NCBI GenBank assembly: GCA_002914845.1
Contig: JXTC01000036.1
Location: 302,053-366,052, forward strand
Length of the DNA stretch: 64,000 nucleotides
Reading direction: 5' to 3'
Origin: Trema orientale
Lineage: Eukaryota; Streptophyta; Magnoliopsida; Rosales; Cannabaceae
The notes under the pieces were generated by a model. That model worked only from the letters and a program-made list of their open reading frames with translations, was not told the DNA's origin and searched no databases. The position numbers and the translations under genes are program-made. Shown here one piece after another: positions 47,713 to 59,413 of this stretch. How positions within the stretch are numbered: the first letter of the stretch is position 1; every line of letters begins with the position of its first letter.

Positions 47713-49047
47713 AGCTCAGCTCGACTCCATAAGAGTGAGAACGAGAGACCATGGGAGATTTAGGTCTAAGGGATAAATTTTTTATTAACAATATATAATT
47801 AATGAATAAAAGAGCATATCTCATTAATAAAACATCATCCTATATTATATAATGTAGTTGGATTAGCAATTTTTTTCCCCCTGAAATAAAATGACCCTTA
47901 TGTGCAAAACACATGCAATTTCTGATATCATTAAAGTTGCTACCAATTGTTAAATTAAGGGACTTAATTGTCAAAATCAAAATCATAAGACCAAATCATT
48001 AAAAGCTACATACGATCATAAAAGCTTGTATTATCATACAACTAAAAGAAAAATGAAAAATTCGGACTCACACTTCTAATCAATGGATCTCAATTGTCCA
48101 TGGAACTTACTTAATAGAAGGTCGAGACTGACTATAGTACTCGTAAGTAAAAGTATTCTTTCTTTCTTTCTTTCTTTCTTTTTTTTTTTTTTTTCATTTC
48201 TATTTCTTTTTGCAAGTGTTGGAAGTTGGAGAATTGGCTTACATTTCGTGTCATCAGAGATCATACACCAAGCAACTCGTTTTTTTGGTGTGGAATATAC
48301 TACTATCTTGAAGCTTATCTATCGAGATATATATATATATATACATGTATATATATATGTAGAAATGGGCCATAATCCACTATTTTGAAGAATTGTCTCA
48401 AGCGTCAATTTCAGGACATAACTGACAAACGTGTAAAGGTTTCAAAAAATATTTCTTCTTGATTTTGTATAAATAAGAATAAGATACTCACTCAATCCAT
48501 ACGACATGTTGTGTTGAACTATTAAATGAAATAAAAAACAGCCAAAACATTTGGATCAGCGACAGAGTCAGGAAATTAATCAAGGGCAAAACTCAAATGT
48601 CCTTCAATTATAAGAAGGTCTAAAAAATTGAGGATATACTTAAAATTTTATAAATTTAGATGATTCAAAATAGTGAATGACCAAGTATATACCCTCTGGG
48701 CCCTCCGCCCCCTGATTTGGATAAGCTCCCACCGTGACTCTTCAAACGAGGTCTGTCCTTCTCCAAAAAGCACATAACCAAAACCCTGTACTATTTGGAG
48801 CTCATTAACTCTTCGTTATGGTGTCTTCCATATTGGCCCACATAATCAATAAGCCGTCTGGAGCTCACTAAATCTTCACTATGGAAATCTGATACTCAAA
48901 ATTGGACCACTACATGTTTGAGCCCAAAACCAGACTGAAAATCCGGGCTGTCAAACCTTTCATTTCTTTTCTCGAGTATATATCAAAGCATTTGAATCAG
49001 CCCTTTGGTCTCCACTTCTTCAGATTCAAGGGAAAAAACTTGATTAA
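47713..49047. other. Upstream region of the intact MATE gene
   Basis: AT-rich; (CTTT)n/T-run at 48157-48195, (AT)n at 48330-48358. Two copies of GGAGCTCA(T/C)TAA(C/A)TCTTC..TATGG sit at 48798 and 48859. The last 70 bp contain the TATA box. No other gene recognised. Confidence 0.5.
48977..48983 (+). promoter_or_regulatory. TATA box of the intact MATE gene
   Basis: TATATAT followed by CAAAGCATTTGAATCA lies 71 bp before the ATG. The same arrangement (TATATATAAAGCATTTGAATCA) lies at 52127 in front of the tandem pseudogene, so this core promoter was duplicated with the gene. Confidence 0.6.
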
Positions 49048-51410
49048 ATGGATCAAGAAGAAGACCCCATGCTAGCTCTTGAAGCTCCTCTGGTCACCAA
49101 CAATGAAAAGGGTGTCTTGATCAGGAAATGCTGTCACAAAGAAGAAGTTATATCTGAGCTGAAGAGACAAATGGTCTTGGCGGGACCTCTAGTAGTTGTT
49201 AGCTTCTTGCAGTTCAGTCTAACAATGATCTCAGTCATGTTCATCGGCCATCTCGGCGAGCTTTCTCTGTCAAGCTCTTCTATGGCTACTTCATTTGCTG
49301 GAGTTACTGGTTTCAGCTTGATGGTAAGACTTTTTTTAAGACAACAAATCTGAATAGACCCTTTTCTTTACTTTGTCACAAAATTTGTTTTCGCTATTTG
49401 TCACACATATATAATGTATCTATACAGAGAAAACGTACTTTTTAAAGTCTGACCAAGCCAAGAGATATGAAGTCAACTGATATTTTTTGGTATCTGTGAT
49501 TTCATATCATGAGTAGCTGGGAATGGGAGGCGCTTTGGAAACGTTCTGCGGACAAGCCTATGGTGCAAAACAGTATCACATGCTTGGAGTACACATGCAA
49601 AGAGCTATGCTTGTTCTCACACTTATGTGTATTCCCATAGCTCTACTCTGGTCCTGTACAGAACAAATCTTCAGAGGACTAAAACAAGACCCGGAAATTG
49701 CAGCGCGAGCAGGACTATATTCTCGTTGGTTGATTCCTAGCATTTTTCCTTATGGACTTCTTCAGTGTCAACTTAGATTCTTGCAAACTCAGAACATCAT
49801 TTCACCGTTGATGATATGTACTGGGATTACGAGTTTGGTTCACATCTTTTCGTGTTGGACATTGGTTCTTAAATTTGACTTTGGCAGTAGAGGGGCTGCG
49901 CTGTCCATTGCCATCTCTTATTGGATCAATGTGTGGATTTTGGCAACCTATATCAAGTTTTCTCCTCTTTGTCGAAAAACTTGGACGGGTTTTTCTAAGG
50001 CAGGCATGAAAAATCTACTCGACTTCCTAAAGCTAGGTGTACCATCAGCTCTTATGGTTTGGTTAGTTTTCTCTTTTCCTTATTTCTTGAGTTTTATGAA
50101 TCCATGCTCTTTGCAATTACACATTCAGTTCTTATGCACTCTTACTGTATATTTGATTTGCATGTCAGCTTAGAATACTGGTCATATGAGTTTTTGGTTC
50201 TCATGTCGGGTCTTCTTCCCAATCCAAAGCTTGAGACTTCAATGATGTCAATCAGGTTCTATCCCCCTTAGTACCCTTATCTTTTGTATTTGACATTCAA
50301 TAACTAAATAAAGATTTCTTATCTCTCTCTCTCTCTCTCTCTCACTCTCTCTCTCTCTCTATCTGTTTTTTTCCAAATTATTACTACGAGTACTTCCTTA
50401 ATTGTATCTTTACTATAAGTTGACTTAGCTATTTACTTGTCTTCAAAATGTTGACTTAAACAACTTTTCACTGCAGCCTCAATACGAGTTCACTAGTTTT
50501 CAGAATCCCCTTTGGTTTTGGCAGTGCAGCTAGGTAACTTAACTGAAACTTGAAAAACTTTGTATCATTGCTATAAACATCACTTCCATAGTATGACAGT
50601 ATCCTCTCTATTTCTGAGATTAAAGCACAAGAGTGTCAAATGAATTAGGAGCCGGAGAACCTCAAGCCGCACGTTTGGCAGCACAGTTAGTGATTTTCTT
50701 GGCAGTTATACAGGGTCTGGTGGTAAGCTTGATAGCAGTTTTAGTAAGAAACATATGGGGTTATCTGTACACCAATGAAGAGGAAGTTGTGAGATATTTG
50801 GCAGCTATTATGCCTGTGCTTGCTTTGTCCAATTTCATGGATGGAATCCAGGGAGTTCTATCTGGTATTAGCTATTTTCTGTACTACCCTTTTCATCAAA
50901 TTTCTGGTTAAATTTCTAAAATAAATTTCAGCAATCTTAATATCAGTGAAAATGCACAAGATATATTGTACCAAAAATGTAGGAACTGTTAGAGGGTGTG
51001 GAAGGCAGAAAATTGGTGCATATGTAAACTTGGGAGCTTATTATCTTGTGGGACTACCTTGTGCCATAATCTTGACTTTTGTCTTCCACTTTGGAGGAAA
51101 GGTGAGGATATTTTTTCATTAAAAAGTCGAATAATCTTTTCTTATTATAATGAATTGCTCCTAAAAATTTTCAGGGACTTTGGATGGGAATCATATGTGG
51201 GAGTTCTCTACAAGCATTTCTCCTCTTGGTTATTACATTGTGCACAAACTGGGATGAGGAAGTAAATAAACACTTAAAATGCCTAGTATAATTGTAGCAA
51301 CACATACTACTGTATTATTTCCTCACATGGTTTTTGCTTCACTTTTTCAGGCAAGTAAGGCAATGGATAGAGTCCATGCGTCCAGTACCCCAGCAAATAG
51401 ATTATCTTGA
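49048..51410 (+). CDS. MATE efflux transporter (DETOXIFICATION family, DTX16-like), intact copy
   Basis: Eight exons: 49048-49323, 49517-50061, 50169-50255, 50477-50533, 50632-50864, 50983-51101, 51175-51261 and 51351-51410; 487 aa without a stop or phase error. Typical MATE length with 12 predicted membrane helices. Landmarks: [117 protein letters not shown] and [20 protein letters not shown]. These proteins export organic cations or secondary metabolites in exchange for protons or sodium across the plasma or vacuolar membrane; the substrate here is unknown. It heads a cluster with two broken copies (52.2-54.0 and 57.6-61.4 kb). Confidence 0.92.
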
Positions 51411-51422
51411 AGCTCAAGTTGA

Positions 51423-51453
<31 letters not shown>

Positions 51454-52186
51454 AATATGATGGATATCACAAATACTAATAAGAAGTAAACTGCCTACAA
51501 TGTTTACATTCATGCATGCCATTTATAATATATAGAAATTGTAAGCAGTTAAAGCATTTTTCTTATTACTATTTTTTTTCTCTGTCCGATTCTTGCTTTA
51601 ATAACTTTAATTAAGAATTTGATTGGGTTGTAATAACTTTAATAGTTTCATTCAATTTTATTTACTTTAGAATTCTTTAAGTTGTATTTTAATGATGACA
51701 GATTGTAGGATTATCTTACTCTCCTCCAAATTTTGTATTGAACATTGATTGGTTTGAACTTGAAACACTTTGGATTAATCATTTTGTTGGTCTCTAAACT
51801 ACTAAAATTTCACTTTCGGATTAATTATTTTGGTGGTCTCTAAACTATCAAAATTTCACGTTTTAATTTTGACTCGGTAGATTTGTTCATAAAATATAAT
51901 CTTTAAAAAGTGATTATTATTAGCAGATTGTCTATTTTTGTAATTATACATTTATATTAGTCTTTTGACACGCAAAACTCTGCCAAGAATTAAATGGAAA
52001 ATATTCCAGCCGAATAAAGTGGATCAGCTTCACACTAAAGATTTTTCTCAAGTCATAATTTGTATTATTTGGAGCCCATTAACTCTCCATAGTGGTAGGT
52101 TGATATTCAATATAAGACCAATCAAGTATATATAAAGCATTTGAATCATATCCCTCTTGTCTTTCTCAGGAAAAAACTTTGGTAAT
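51411..52186. other. MATE intergenic spacer
   Basis: (AT)n at 51425-51450. TTAATCATTTTGTTGGTCTCTAAACTA is followed 50 bp later by TTAATTATTTTGGTGGTCTCTAAACTA (51775 and 51825), a short tandem duplication. The last part is the pseudogene promoter. Confidence 0.55.
52127..52136 (+). promoter_or_regulatory. Conserved TATA box in front of the MATE pseudogene
   Basis: TATATATAAA, aligned with the TATA box of the intact MATE gene together with the downstream AGCATTTGAATCA word; 51 bp before the remnant ATG. Confidence 0.5.
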
Positions 52187-54011
52187 ATGGATCAAGAAGA
52201 CCCCAAGTTGGTTCTTGAGGCTCCTCTGCTCTCCAACATTGAAAAGGGTCCATTATTAAAAGCATAAATCAAGAAATCGTGTCATAAAGAAGAAATTAAT
52301 GTAGAGCTGAAGAAACAGGTTTTCATGGCAGGACCTTTAGTTGTTGTTAGCTTCTTACAGTACAGTCTAACAATGATCTCGGTTATGTTTATCGGTCATC
52401 TCGGCGAGCTTCCTCTGTCAAGCTCTTCTATGGCCACTTCATTTGCTGGAGCTACTGGTTTCAGTTTGATGGTCAAACTTTTTAAGGCAGCATATATCCG
52501 AATAGATCCTTTTCCCTTAATTTGTCACACATTCTGCTTTCACTATTTTTGTCACACATATTGATATCATGTATCTATATAGAAAAAATAAAAAGTTTTT
52601 ATTTCACACAAGCTAAGAGATTTAAAGTCAACTGACATTTTTGTATCTGTGATTTCATAATGTGAGTAGCTGGGAATGGGAAGCGCTTTGGAAACGTTCT
52701 GTGGACAAGCCTATGGTGCAAAACAGTATCACATGCTTGGAGTAGACATGCAAAGAGCTATGCTTGTTCTCACACTTATGTGCATTCCTATAGCTCTCCC
52801 TTCGTCCTGTACAGACCTAAAACAAGCCCGGAAATTGCAGTGGGAGCAGGACTACATACTCATTGGCTAATTCCTAGCATTTTTCCTTATGGTCTTCTTC
52901 TGTGTCAACTCAGATTCTTGCAAACTCAAAACATCATTTCGCCGTTGATGATAAGTTCTGGGATTACAAGTTTTGTTCATGTGTCTCTGAGCTTAAAGCA
53001 CAAGAGTGTCAAACGAATTAGGAGCTGGGAAGCCTCAAGCCGCACATTTGGCGGCACCGTTAGCTAGTGATATTCTTGGCAGTTATACTGGGTCTGGTGG
53101 TAAGCTTGATAACGAAACATATGGGGTTATCTGTACACCAATGAAGAGGAAGTTGTGAGGTATTCGGCAGCTGTTATGCCTGTGCTTGCCTTGTCCAATC
53201 CATTTTCATGGATGGAATCCAGGGAGTTCTATCTGGTCTATCTGGTATTAGCTATTTCTGTATTGCCCTTTTCATCAGTTAAATTTCTCAGTAAAAGTAT
53301 CTTAATATCATTGAAAATGTATAAAATTTAGTGTACCAAAAATGTAGGAACTGCTAGAGGGCGTGGAAGGCAGAAAATTAATGCATTTGTAAACTTGGGG
53401 CCTTATTATCTTGTGGCGCTTCCTTGTGCTATAATCTTGACTTTTGTCTTCCACTTTAGAGGAAAGGTAAGGATTTTGTCACTAAAAATTTGGATAAATA
53501 TTTTCTTATATTGATGAATTGCTCCCAAAATTTTCAGGGACTTTGGATGGGAAGTACACGTGGAAGTTCTCTACAAGCATTTCTGCTCTTGGTCATTACA
53601 TTATTCACAAATTGCAAGAGGAAGTAAATGAAATCTTACAGCAAGAGTAAGTAAATGAAATCTTACACAGACACACATATATAGAGCAATGCTACAAGGC
53701 ATCAGTGGTGCTAGCACCATAATGATATGTTTGTTTGTCACTGGATGATTTAATTAATAAACTGGGTCTCACCTAGACCCCACTTGAATTATAATTATAA
53801 TTAGCCAGTGATAGATTGACACATCATTGTGGTGTTGGACACCACTAATGTCCTATAGCATTATTCATACATATATAGTCTGTTAAACTTGTATTTAGAT
53901 ATGCTATAGTACTATTTCCTCACAAACGTTCTCTTTGCTTTACTTTTTCAGGCAAGAAATGCAATGTATAGATTCTATGGTTCCAGTACCCCAACAAATA
54001 TCTTATCTTGA
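52187..54011 (+). pseudogene. MATE transporter pseudogene, tandem copy
   Basis: Starts ATG GAT CAA like the intact gene but meets an in-frame TAA after 26 codons (..GPLLKA*). Exon 1 then continues to 52471 with [20 protein letters not shown]. Exon 2 begins at 52674 ([15 protein letters not shown]) and has a deletion at the [13 protein letters not shown] site that shifts the frame. After LMISSGITSFVHV (about 52980) the sequence jumps straight to TCTGAGCTTAAAGCACAAGAGTG, the end of intron 4, so the rest of exon 2, exons 3-4 and introns 2-4 (about 0.8 kb) are deleted. Exon 5 has further indels. Exons 6 (53349-53466), 7 (53539-53624) and 8 (53952-54011) remain recognisable. It cannot make a transporter, although the promoter is conserved. 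Confidence 0.9.
53683..53868. mobile_element. MITE copy 1 (GAGCAATGCTAC..GTAGCATTATTC type)
   Basis: Inserted in the last intron of the MATE pseudogene. The left end GAGCAATGCTACAAGGCATCAGTGG pairs with the right end, whose reverse complement is GAATAATGCTATAGGACATTAGTGG. Inner words CACTGGATGATTTAATTAAT and CCAGTGATAGATTGACAC also pair. ACATATATA flanks both sides and may be the target duplication, but it is a dinucleotide repeat. Confidence 0.75.
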
Positions 54012-54160
54012 AGCTCTAATTGAAAAAAGAACAGTCTTTATGCCAAAAAGTAGTAGCCTCTCTATGATTTGTAGTCTTTTTATTATATATTCATGATGCC
54101 ATTCGTAACAAAATTGGTGAAGCAATTAAAATATTATTTTTTTCTTTTTAGGTACTTTTA

Positions 54161-54521
54161 AGAGTAATGCTACGGTGCATTATTAAGTGTCAAGCACCAT
54201 ATGAAATGTCATTTTTTTCACTGGATGATGAAATTAATATATTAGGTCTCATCTGAAGTATCATTCTATCTTCCAATGAAAAATTGACACTTTATGTGGT
54301 GTTTAGTATCTTTTTTTTTTTTTAAAAAAAAAAAGTGGGGCTTAACTAATGACCACCACTTACTACAAATTTAAAGGAAAATATCACATACACACACTAC
54401 TAAGACTTGAACCCCTAACCTTCCCAAACTCACACACACATCCCTAAAGCCTTGGACCAACTGAGCTAGCCCCAGTTGGCATGTGGTGCTTAGTACCTTA
54501 AAGTGACCCATAGCATTATTA
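54161..54521. mobile_element. MITE copy 2, split by a SINE
   Basis: Same family as copy 1: AGAGTAATGCTACGGTGCATTATTAAGTG at the left and, at the right, the reverse complement AATAATGCTATGGGTCACTTTAAGG. It carries the inner CACTGGATGATGAAATTAAT word. The right arm is interrupted at 54311-54480 by a SINE with its own target duplication. Confidence 0.7.
54311..54480 (-). mobile_element. tRNA-derived SINE inserted in MITE copy 2
   Basis: Read on the minus strand, the 170-bp insert starts GCCAACTGGGGCTAGCTCAG, carries a perfect Pol III A box TAGCTCAGTTGG (plus strand 54457-54468) and a B box GGTTCAAGTCT (plus strand 54403-54413), and ends in T- and A-runs. Flanking 17-bp direct repeats ATGTGGTGTTTAGTATC (54294-54310) and ATGTGGTGCTTAGTACC (54481-54497) are the target-site duplication with two differences. 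Internal promoter, tail and long target duplication define a SINE. Confidence 0.82.
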
Positions 54522-54530
54522 TATTTTAAA

Positions 54531-54698
54531 GAATAATGATATGGGACATCAGTGTGTCAACACCACATGATGTGTCTGACTAATCATAATTATAATTTAA
54601 GTGAGGCTCAGACCCAATTTATTAATTAGAATCATCCAGTGATAAATAAAAACGTCATTATGGTGATGGGGCATCACTGGTTCCTATAATATTGTTCA
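54531..54698. mobile_element. MITE copy 3
   Basis: Adjacent to copy 2. Left end GAATAATGATATGGGACATCAGTG; the reverse complement of the right end is GAACAATATTATAGGAACCAGTG. It shares ATAATTATAATT and TCCAGTGATAAAT with copy 1. Confidence 0.65.
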
Positions 54699-55922
54699 TT
54701 TTTAATTTAAAGTTTGTTGTCTTTTAGTAGTTGAAGTATTATTACTTTGTCCACATTAGTTCCTTACAAAAACTATTTAAAAAAAAAAGTCACAACTTTC
54801 ATGTATTAAAATTCCCAGTAATACATTTCTTTTTAAAGGAAAATAATTACATCTTTAAACTATTATTAATCACTAAAATCCTTAACCATTTTCCTTTCAA
54901 AAGAAAAAGATCCATTAACCATTTGGACTAATTATACCGAGTAGAATTGTAACCCGTTCCGTTTGAGAACCAAATTAGACTAAAGAGGTCTAAACAATGA
55001 AAGAGTGAAATATTTTCTTTTCTTTTTTTCTTTTTATCAGTAATTAATTGCAATTACTGCCTGCTTATTATGTTTGAGAGCAAAATTAGAATATAGGGTT
55101 TTAAACAAGAAAGAATGGCTGAAAAATCTTTTTTCCTTTTAATGAGAATTTAATATGGCAAAGTCTCTACTCGCTCTTGTGTAGCTATCCGCTTTGAATT
55201 TACTTTTTTACGTATTTCCAAAAGATATTTATGCAAATAAATGTTTTTACTATATTTTTAGCGTATTTATTTACTATTATGCTAGCATGCATCCTAATTA
55301 TTATTCTAAATTTTAGTACAATACTTGTATCGGCGTGTGAGTTGTAGATACACAATTAGGGTATTCAAATTTATTATAAGTAAATTTAATAATATTTACA
55401 AATTAAACAATGACAATTTACGTACCACGCTCTCAGTTGGGATAAAAGTTAAGATCTTAGCCTTTTTTTTTCCTTATAAAGCATAAATATCTATTGGATG
55501 ATATAGGATTTCAAAATTTACCAATGCATATAATAAGTGAGATATTATCATTCAATTGATACAGAAGAATTTATTACAAATAAATTTAATTTAATAGCTT
55601 AAAAATTAAGAACAAGAGTTGAAATCTCAAGTATTATTCGTACTTTTTATTCCAATTAAACTCTATTATAGCTCTCTAGTATTATTCCAAAATTTTGTAT
55701 TATTATTACCATTATTATTTCTATTATGGCTCTCATTTGCCATGTTCCCATGTGAGCACATGGCAGCCAATTCCTTTCCAATTCCATACCTTAACCATTC
55801 AAGCTCATCAACCCAATACTATATTCATTCTCACTACCAAAACCCACCTTCCCATATTCTTCTTCTTCTTCTTCTTCTCCATATTCACTTTCTTCCTCTT
55901 CTTTTTTCAGTTCAGATCCCAC
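54699..55922. other. Intergenic, AT-rich; leader of the small membrane-protein gene
   Basis: No gene in 54.7-55.6 kb. 55.6-55.9 kb is more open and CT-rich, with a TTC run at 55857-55880 just before the ATG, consistent with a 5' leader. Confidence 0.45.
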
Positions 55923-56327
55923 ATGGGTCTGTCTCTAACCACAAAAACGACAACAATATCCTTGCCACTGCTGTCGTTTTCAGCACTACTCTTTCTCCTA
56001 CTCCACAACATCACACAATGGCCTGCTTTCTACTACTTATCGATCTTGGCTCTTTTTGCTGCTGTTCTGGTAATTGGCCTGGGCCTAGTCGCCACGGCCC
56101 GCGCCGCCATGGTGACATGTATCACGGTCATGGTGCTGTTGACTTTCGCCGGGAACCGCCGCCGGGTTTTGGTCAAACGTGGGAAGATGATCACCAATGA
56201 TGTGGCAATGTTCATGGTTGGAGTTTTGGTCAAAGAGAGAGGCTTCCTTGCTGCGGCTTCATGCGCAACCGTTTTCAGCATCATGGCGGTTATTGGCATA
56301 AAAGAGGCTCAGTTTGTGTTTTTGTAG
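55923..56327 (+). CDS. Small plant membrane protein of unknown function, four predicted helices
   Basis: Single exon, 134 aa from the ATG at 55923. An in-frame ATG at 55695 would add a low-complexity Phe-rich stretch and is less likely. Four hydrophobic segments at about 10-28 (TISLPLLSFSALLFLLL), 34-58 (FYYLSILALFAAVLVIGLGL), 60-75 (AAMVTCITVMVLLTF) and 105-125 (GFLAAASCATVFSIMAVIGI), separated by the basic loop AGNRRRVLVKRGKMITNDVA. The coding part is GC-richer than its flanks, which supports a real gene. I do not recognise the family. It sits between two MATE pseudogenes but shares nothing with them. Confidence 0.7.
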   Translation: MGLSLTTKTTTISLPLLSFSALLFLLLHNITQWPAFYYLSILALFAAVLVIGLGLVATARAAMVTCITVMVLLTFAGNRRRVLVKRGKMITNDVAMFMVGVLVKERGFLAAASCATVFSIMAVIGIKEAQFVFL

Positions 56328-57644
56328 AAGTCTTAATTGGTTTATGAGCCCTTTTTTTTTCAATTTTTTTTTTAATTTTTACTAAGAAATTTATACATAT
56401 ATTGGATTAAAATGATATATAGCTTGGGCTTCTTCTCTTTGTCTAGATCTTAACTCTCTATTTTTCTTTTGGACTTAGGAGATGGTTCTTTACTCAGTTT
56501 TATGGTTTTACCTTTTCAGTTAACATAAAAAGTTTGTTTGATTATATCAAGTTATTAGATTTAAACTATTTTAGAGCTTATTATTATATGTGGAAAATAA
56601 CATAAAGCATTCTTTAGATTTTAACTAAGTTACGCTATCTATCTATCCATTAATGAAAATAGTTTTTTGGATTTCACTTTTTATATAATTTGTCAATAAA
56701 TCACTGTATAATAACATGCTTGATTACGTTTGCTGATATTGTTTATATTACAATGGAATATTTAGAGCTAAAGTAATATAATATACACATACATAGATAT
56801 GTATATGCATATACCAGACATTACAGAGACAGAGGTGGCCAAAACAGAGGAATAATTTGGTATTGAAAATACTTTGCCAAGTGGGTTATACCGTATCAGA
56901 ATCATATTGATATGTTTTCTTATTTGGCTGTGCATAATCAAAGATATGACAAGCCAAATTGATTGGTATGATTAAGTCTACTTTTGTTTTTGCTAGAAGT
57001 TTGTTCTGGTTTATTCGAGAACGTGTGTTAGGAATTTGATCTATTTGCTTGCTGCATAGGGCTCATTTCGTTATTTATTCTTTTTAGTTTTAAGGAGGCA
57101 ATGCAAAGGTATAGAGGTGATTTTGTAAGTAATGCTAATATGCTATAGAGTATTTGTGGTGCTTACCATTTAGAATATATTTGACCGATTAACTAAAAAA
57201 AATCCTTATATTCCAAGGAGTGTAGTTTGACCAAATGTTTTTTCTTTTTAAATATTGATTGAATGGTATTCATTTTAAAATTTAATTATTTCTATGTAAG
57301 AACTTTTAGTCATAGGTAATTTAATGAAGAAAATTAAATCAGCATTATGATCTTTGTATCATGAATATATATATATCGATACCTATCATATATAATTTTA
57401 CATTTATTTAGCAGGACAGGTGGACTGTCTTTGTTGAGAGACGAAATTTGGCCATAACAGTCTTCATTGTTTTCAATAGATTTGGTAAGGAAATAAACAT
57501 GAACAAAGTAAATGATACTTTATAAATGGAATCATAAATGAAGTAATTGCAAGGAGTTACTTATGTTAAGCAGTTTACATACAAATTATTCCTTGTCACA
57601 ATTTTTTTTTTTTTTTGAAAAAAATACATTTTTCAACTTGAGCT
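56328..57644. other. Intergenic, AT-rich
   Basis: 3' flank of the small membrane-protein gene. Near 57128-57170 TAATGCTAATATGCTATAG..TTTGTGGTGCTTACCAT resembles one arm of the MITE family at 53.7-54.7 kb. No gene recognised. Confidence 0.45.
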
Positions 57645-57801
57645 TTAAGATGGAATATTTGCTGGTGTACTCGAACCATAGACTCCATCCATTGCCTTTT
57701 TTGCCTGAAAAATTAAAGCAAAGAGAATAGTGAGAAAAATAGTAATATAGTATAGGTAACCAAAACTCTACTCGGTATTACGTGTAAGATTTCATTTACT
57801 T

Positions 57802-59413
57802 TGTTAGGTCCAAAAGTTTGGCATGCTAAATGGCAAGGTTTTGAGAACTCAAGTTGATAAAAAAAAGAAGAAGTTGTTACAACAAGTCGGTTGTTGTTGC
57901 AACAAATATGAAGTTGTTGCAACAAGTCTGAAGCTCTTCACAAAACAAAACTTGCATTTTTCTTTATATGGAAATCTTCTAGAATATACCCAAACGTGAT
58001 TTGTTTCCATATTTGATGATTCTGGTGATAATATAGGTGAAATATAAATGAAATTTCGTGCATAGCTGGTTAGGATATTTTCCTATCAATTTTCAATCAA
58101 TTCATTTTATATTTACCATATATATCATTGATTATTTCCTCATTCTTTTGTTCTTGATTGATATCTGATTGCCTCTTATTAATCAATGAATTTGGACAGG
58201 TTTCTGAAGTGAATTCATAAGGATTTTCGTCCTTAATTATTGCTGGAAATATCTCATCAATTAATTAAGTTTCCATTAGTTAATTGATTTGATTTGCTGA
58301 GTTGTTGTGATCAGATTTCCTGATCTATTGCAACAATTCCGGATATTTAAGGAAAGATTGGTTAATTTTCTTAAATCTTGGCTTTTGATTGATATTGATT
58401 GAGATATGATTTTCTAGGATAATTATCAATCTTTAGCAGGTTAAATGAAGATTTTCAGCTGTCTAAAACGTGTCCAAACCGAATCAAAGGAGCAATCATG
58501 AATCTGGACGTTTTCCTTGTAATTGTTCAGAAAAGTTGTTGCAACAACTTTCTGGCAGATTACAACTTTTATGGAAAGATTTTGATTTTGTCATTAACTC
58601 TTTCCTTATTTGATTTCAGCCTATTCACACTATAATGGACGACCAAGGAGGCTGAAAATCACCTATAAAAGCTCTACTACTTCAAAGAATTAGGAATGCA
58701 CTTCAGAGAGAAAACTATGCTACAATAGAGCTTTTATTTTGTGCCCAAACTATGAGAAAAAGAGAGCATTTGTAAAAGAGTTTTGGGAGTTTGTTTTTTG
58801 TGTGAGCTTTGAATGTTCTTAGAGTGATTAGCTCTAGGAAAATCACTTGAGATTGTAAAAGTCCTTCGGGAGAAGGGCTGGGTGTTCTTCGAGAGAAGAT
58901 AGGTTCTAGTGCATAAGAGGGAGTCCTAGTGTGTGGATCTAAAAGCACGCCGTAGCAGAGAAGATTGATCCAGCTATTGAAGGGAGTTCAAGAGCTTGGA
59001 GTCAAGTAAGACGAGTGGAACTCGCTGAACATATTGTGTGAAGAGTCAAACACGGTGCATCAAGATATGAGGGAGTCTTTCTTGTTTAAGTCATTGGTGT
59101 TTGTACTTTAAAAATTTCTACTAATATGTTTCTTTCTCTGGGCGTGGCCCCATGGAGTAGGTTATTGAAAAATAGCCGAACCATGTAAAAATCTCTGGTG
59201 TTATTTATTTTCCTTTAATTTCGTTATTGTGATTGTTTTGCCTGCAGCACACGTTTAATACTTCATTGTTGTAACAACAACAATACGACTAACTGTTGCA
59301 ACAGCAGCGGAATTCCTCTAACTGTTGCAACAACAACGACAACCAATTTTTATATTTGTTTATTTCTTAAAATAAATCAAAAAATTGGTATACCTGCAAT
59401 CTTGGATCTTTCA
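57802..59413 (+). mobile_element. LTR-type insertion (probable 1.6-kb solo LTR) in MATE pseudogene intron 7
   Basis: Bounded by the perfect 5-bp direct repeat TACTT (57797-57801 and 59414-59418). Starts TGTTAGGTCC and ends GGATCTTTCA, i.e. TG..CA with imperfect inverted ends. Inside are LTR-like signals on the plus strand: CCTATAAAAGCTC near 58661, a leader rich in GAGAGA words, and near 59150 GCCCCATGGAGTAGG and GCCGAACCATGTAAAAATC as in R/U5 of plant LTRs. No gag-pol sequence or second LTR copy is visible, hence solo LTR. Palindromes of the TTGTTGCAACAA type recur in it (57878-57928, 58327, 58534, 59264-59332). Confidence 0.75.

Noticed and set aside
54403..54480. tRNA gene
   Set aside because: A and B boxes are present, but there is no cloverleaf or anticodon arm, and the tail and target duplication show a SINE.
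55945..55980. AACGACA and TGTCGTT words in the small membrane-protein gene as a third array
   Set aside because: Only one of each, in coding sequence and opposite orientation; likely chance.
57802..59413. Full autonomous retrotransposon in MATE intron 7
   Set aside because: No gag or pol motif and no second LTR inside 1.6 kb; solo LTR fits better.
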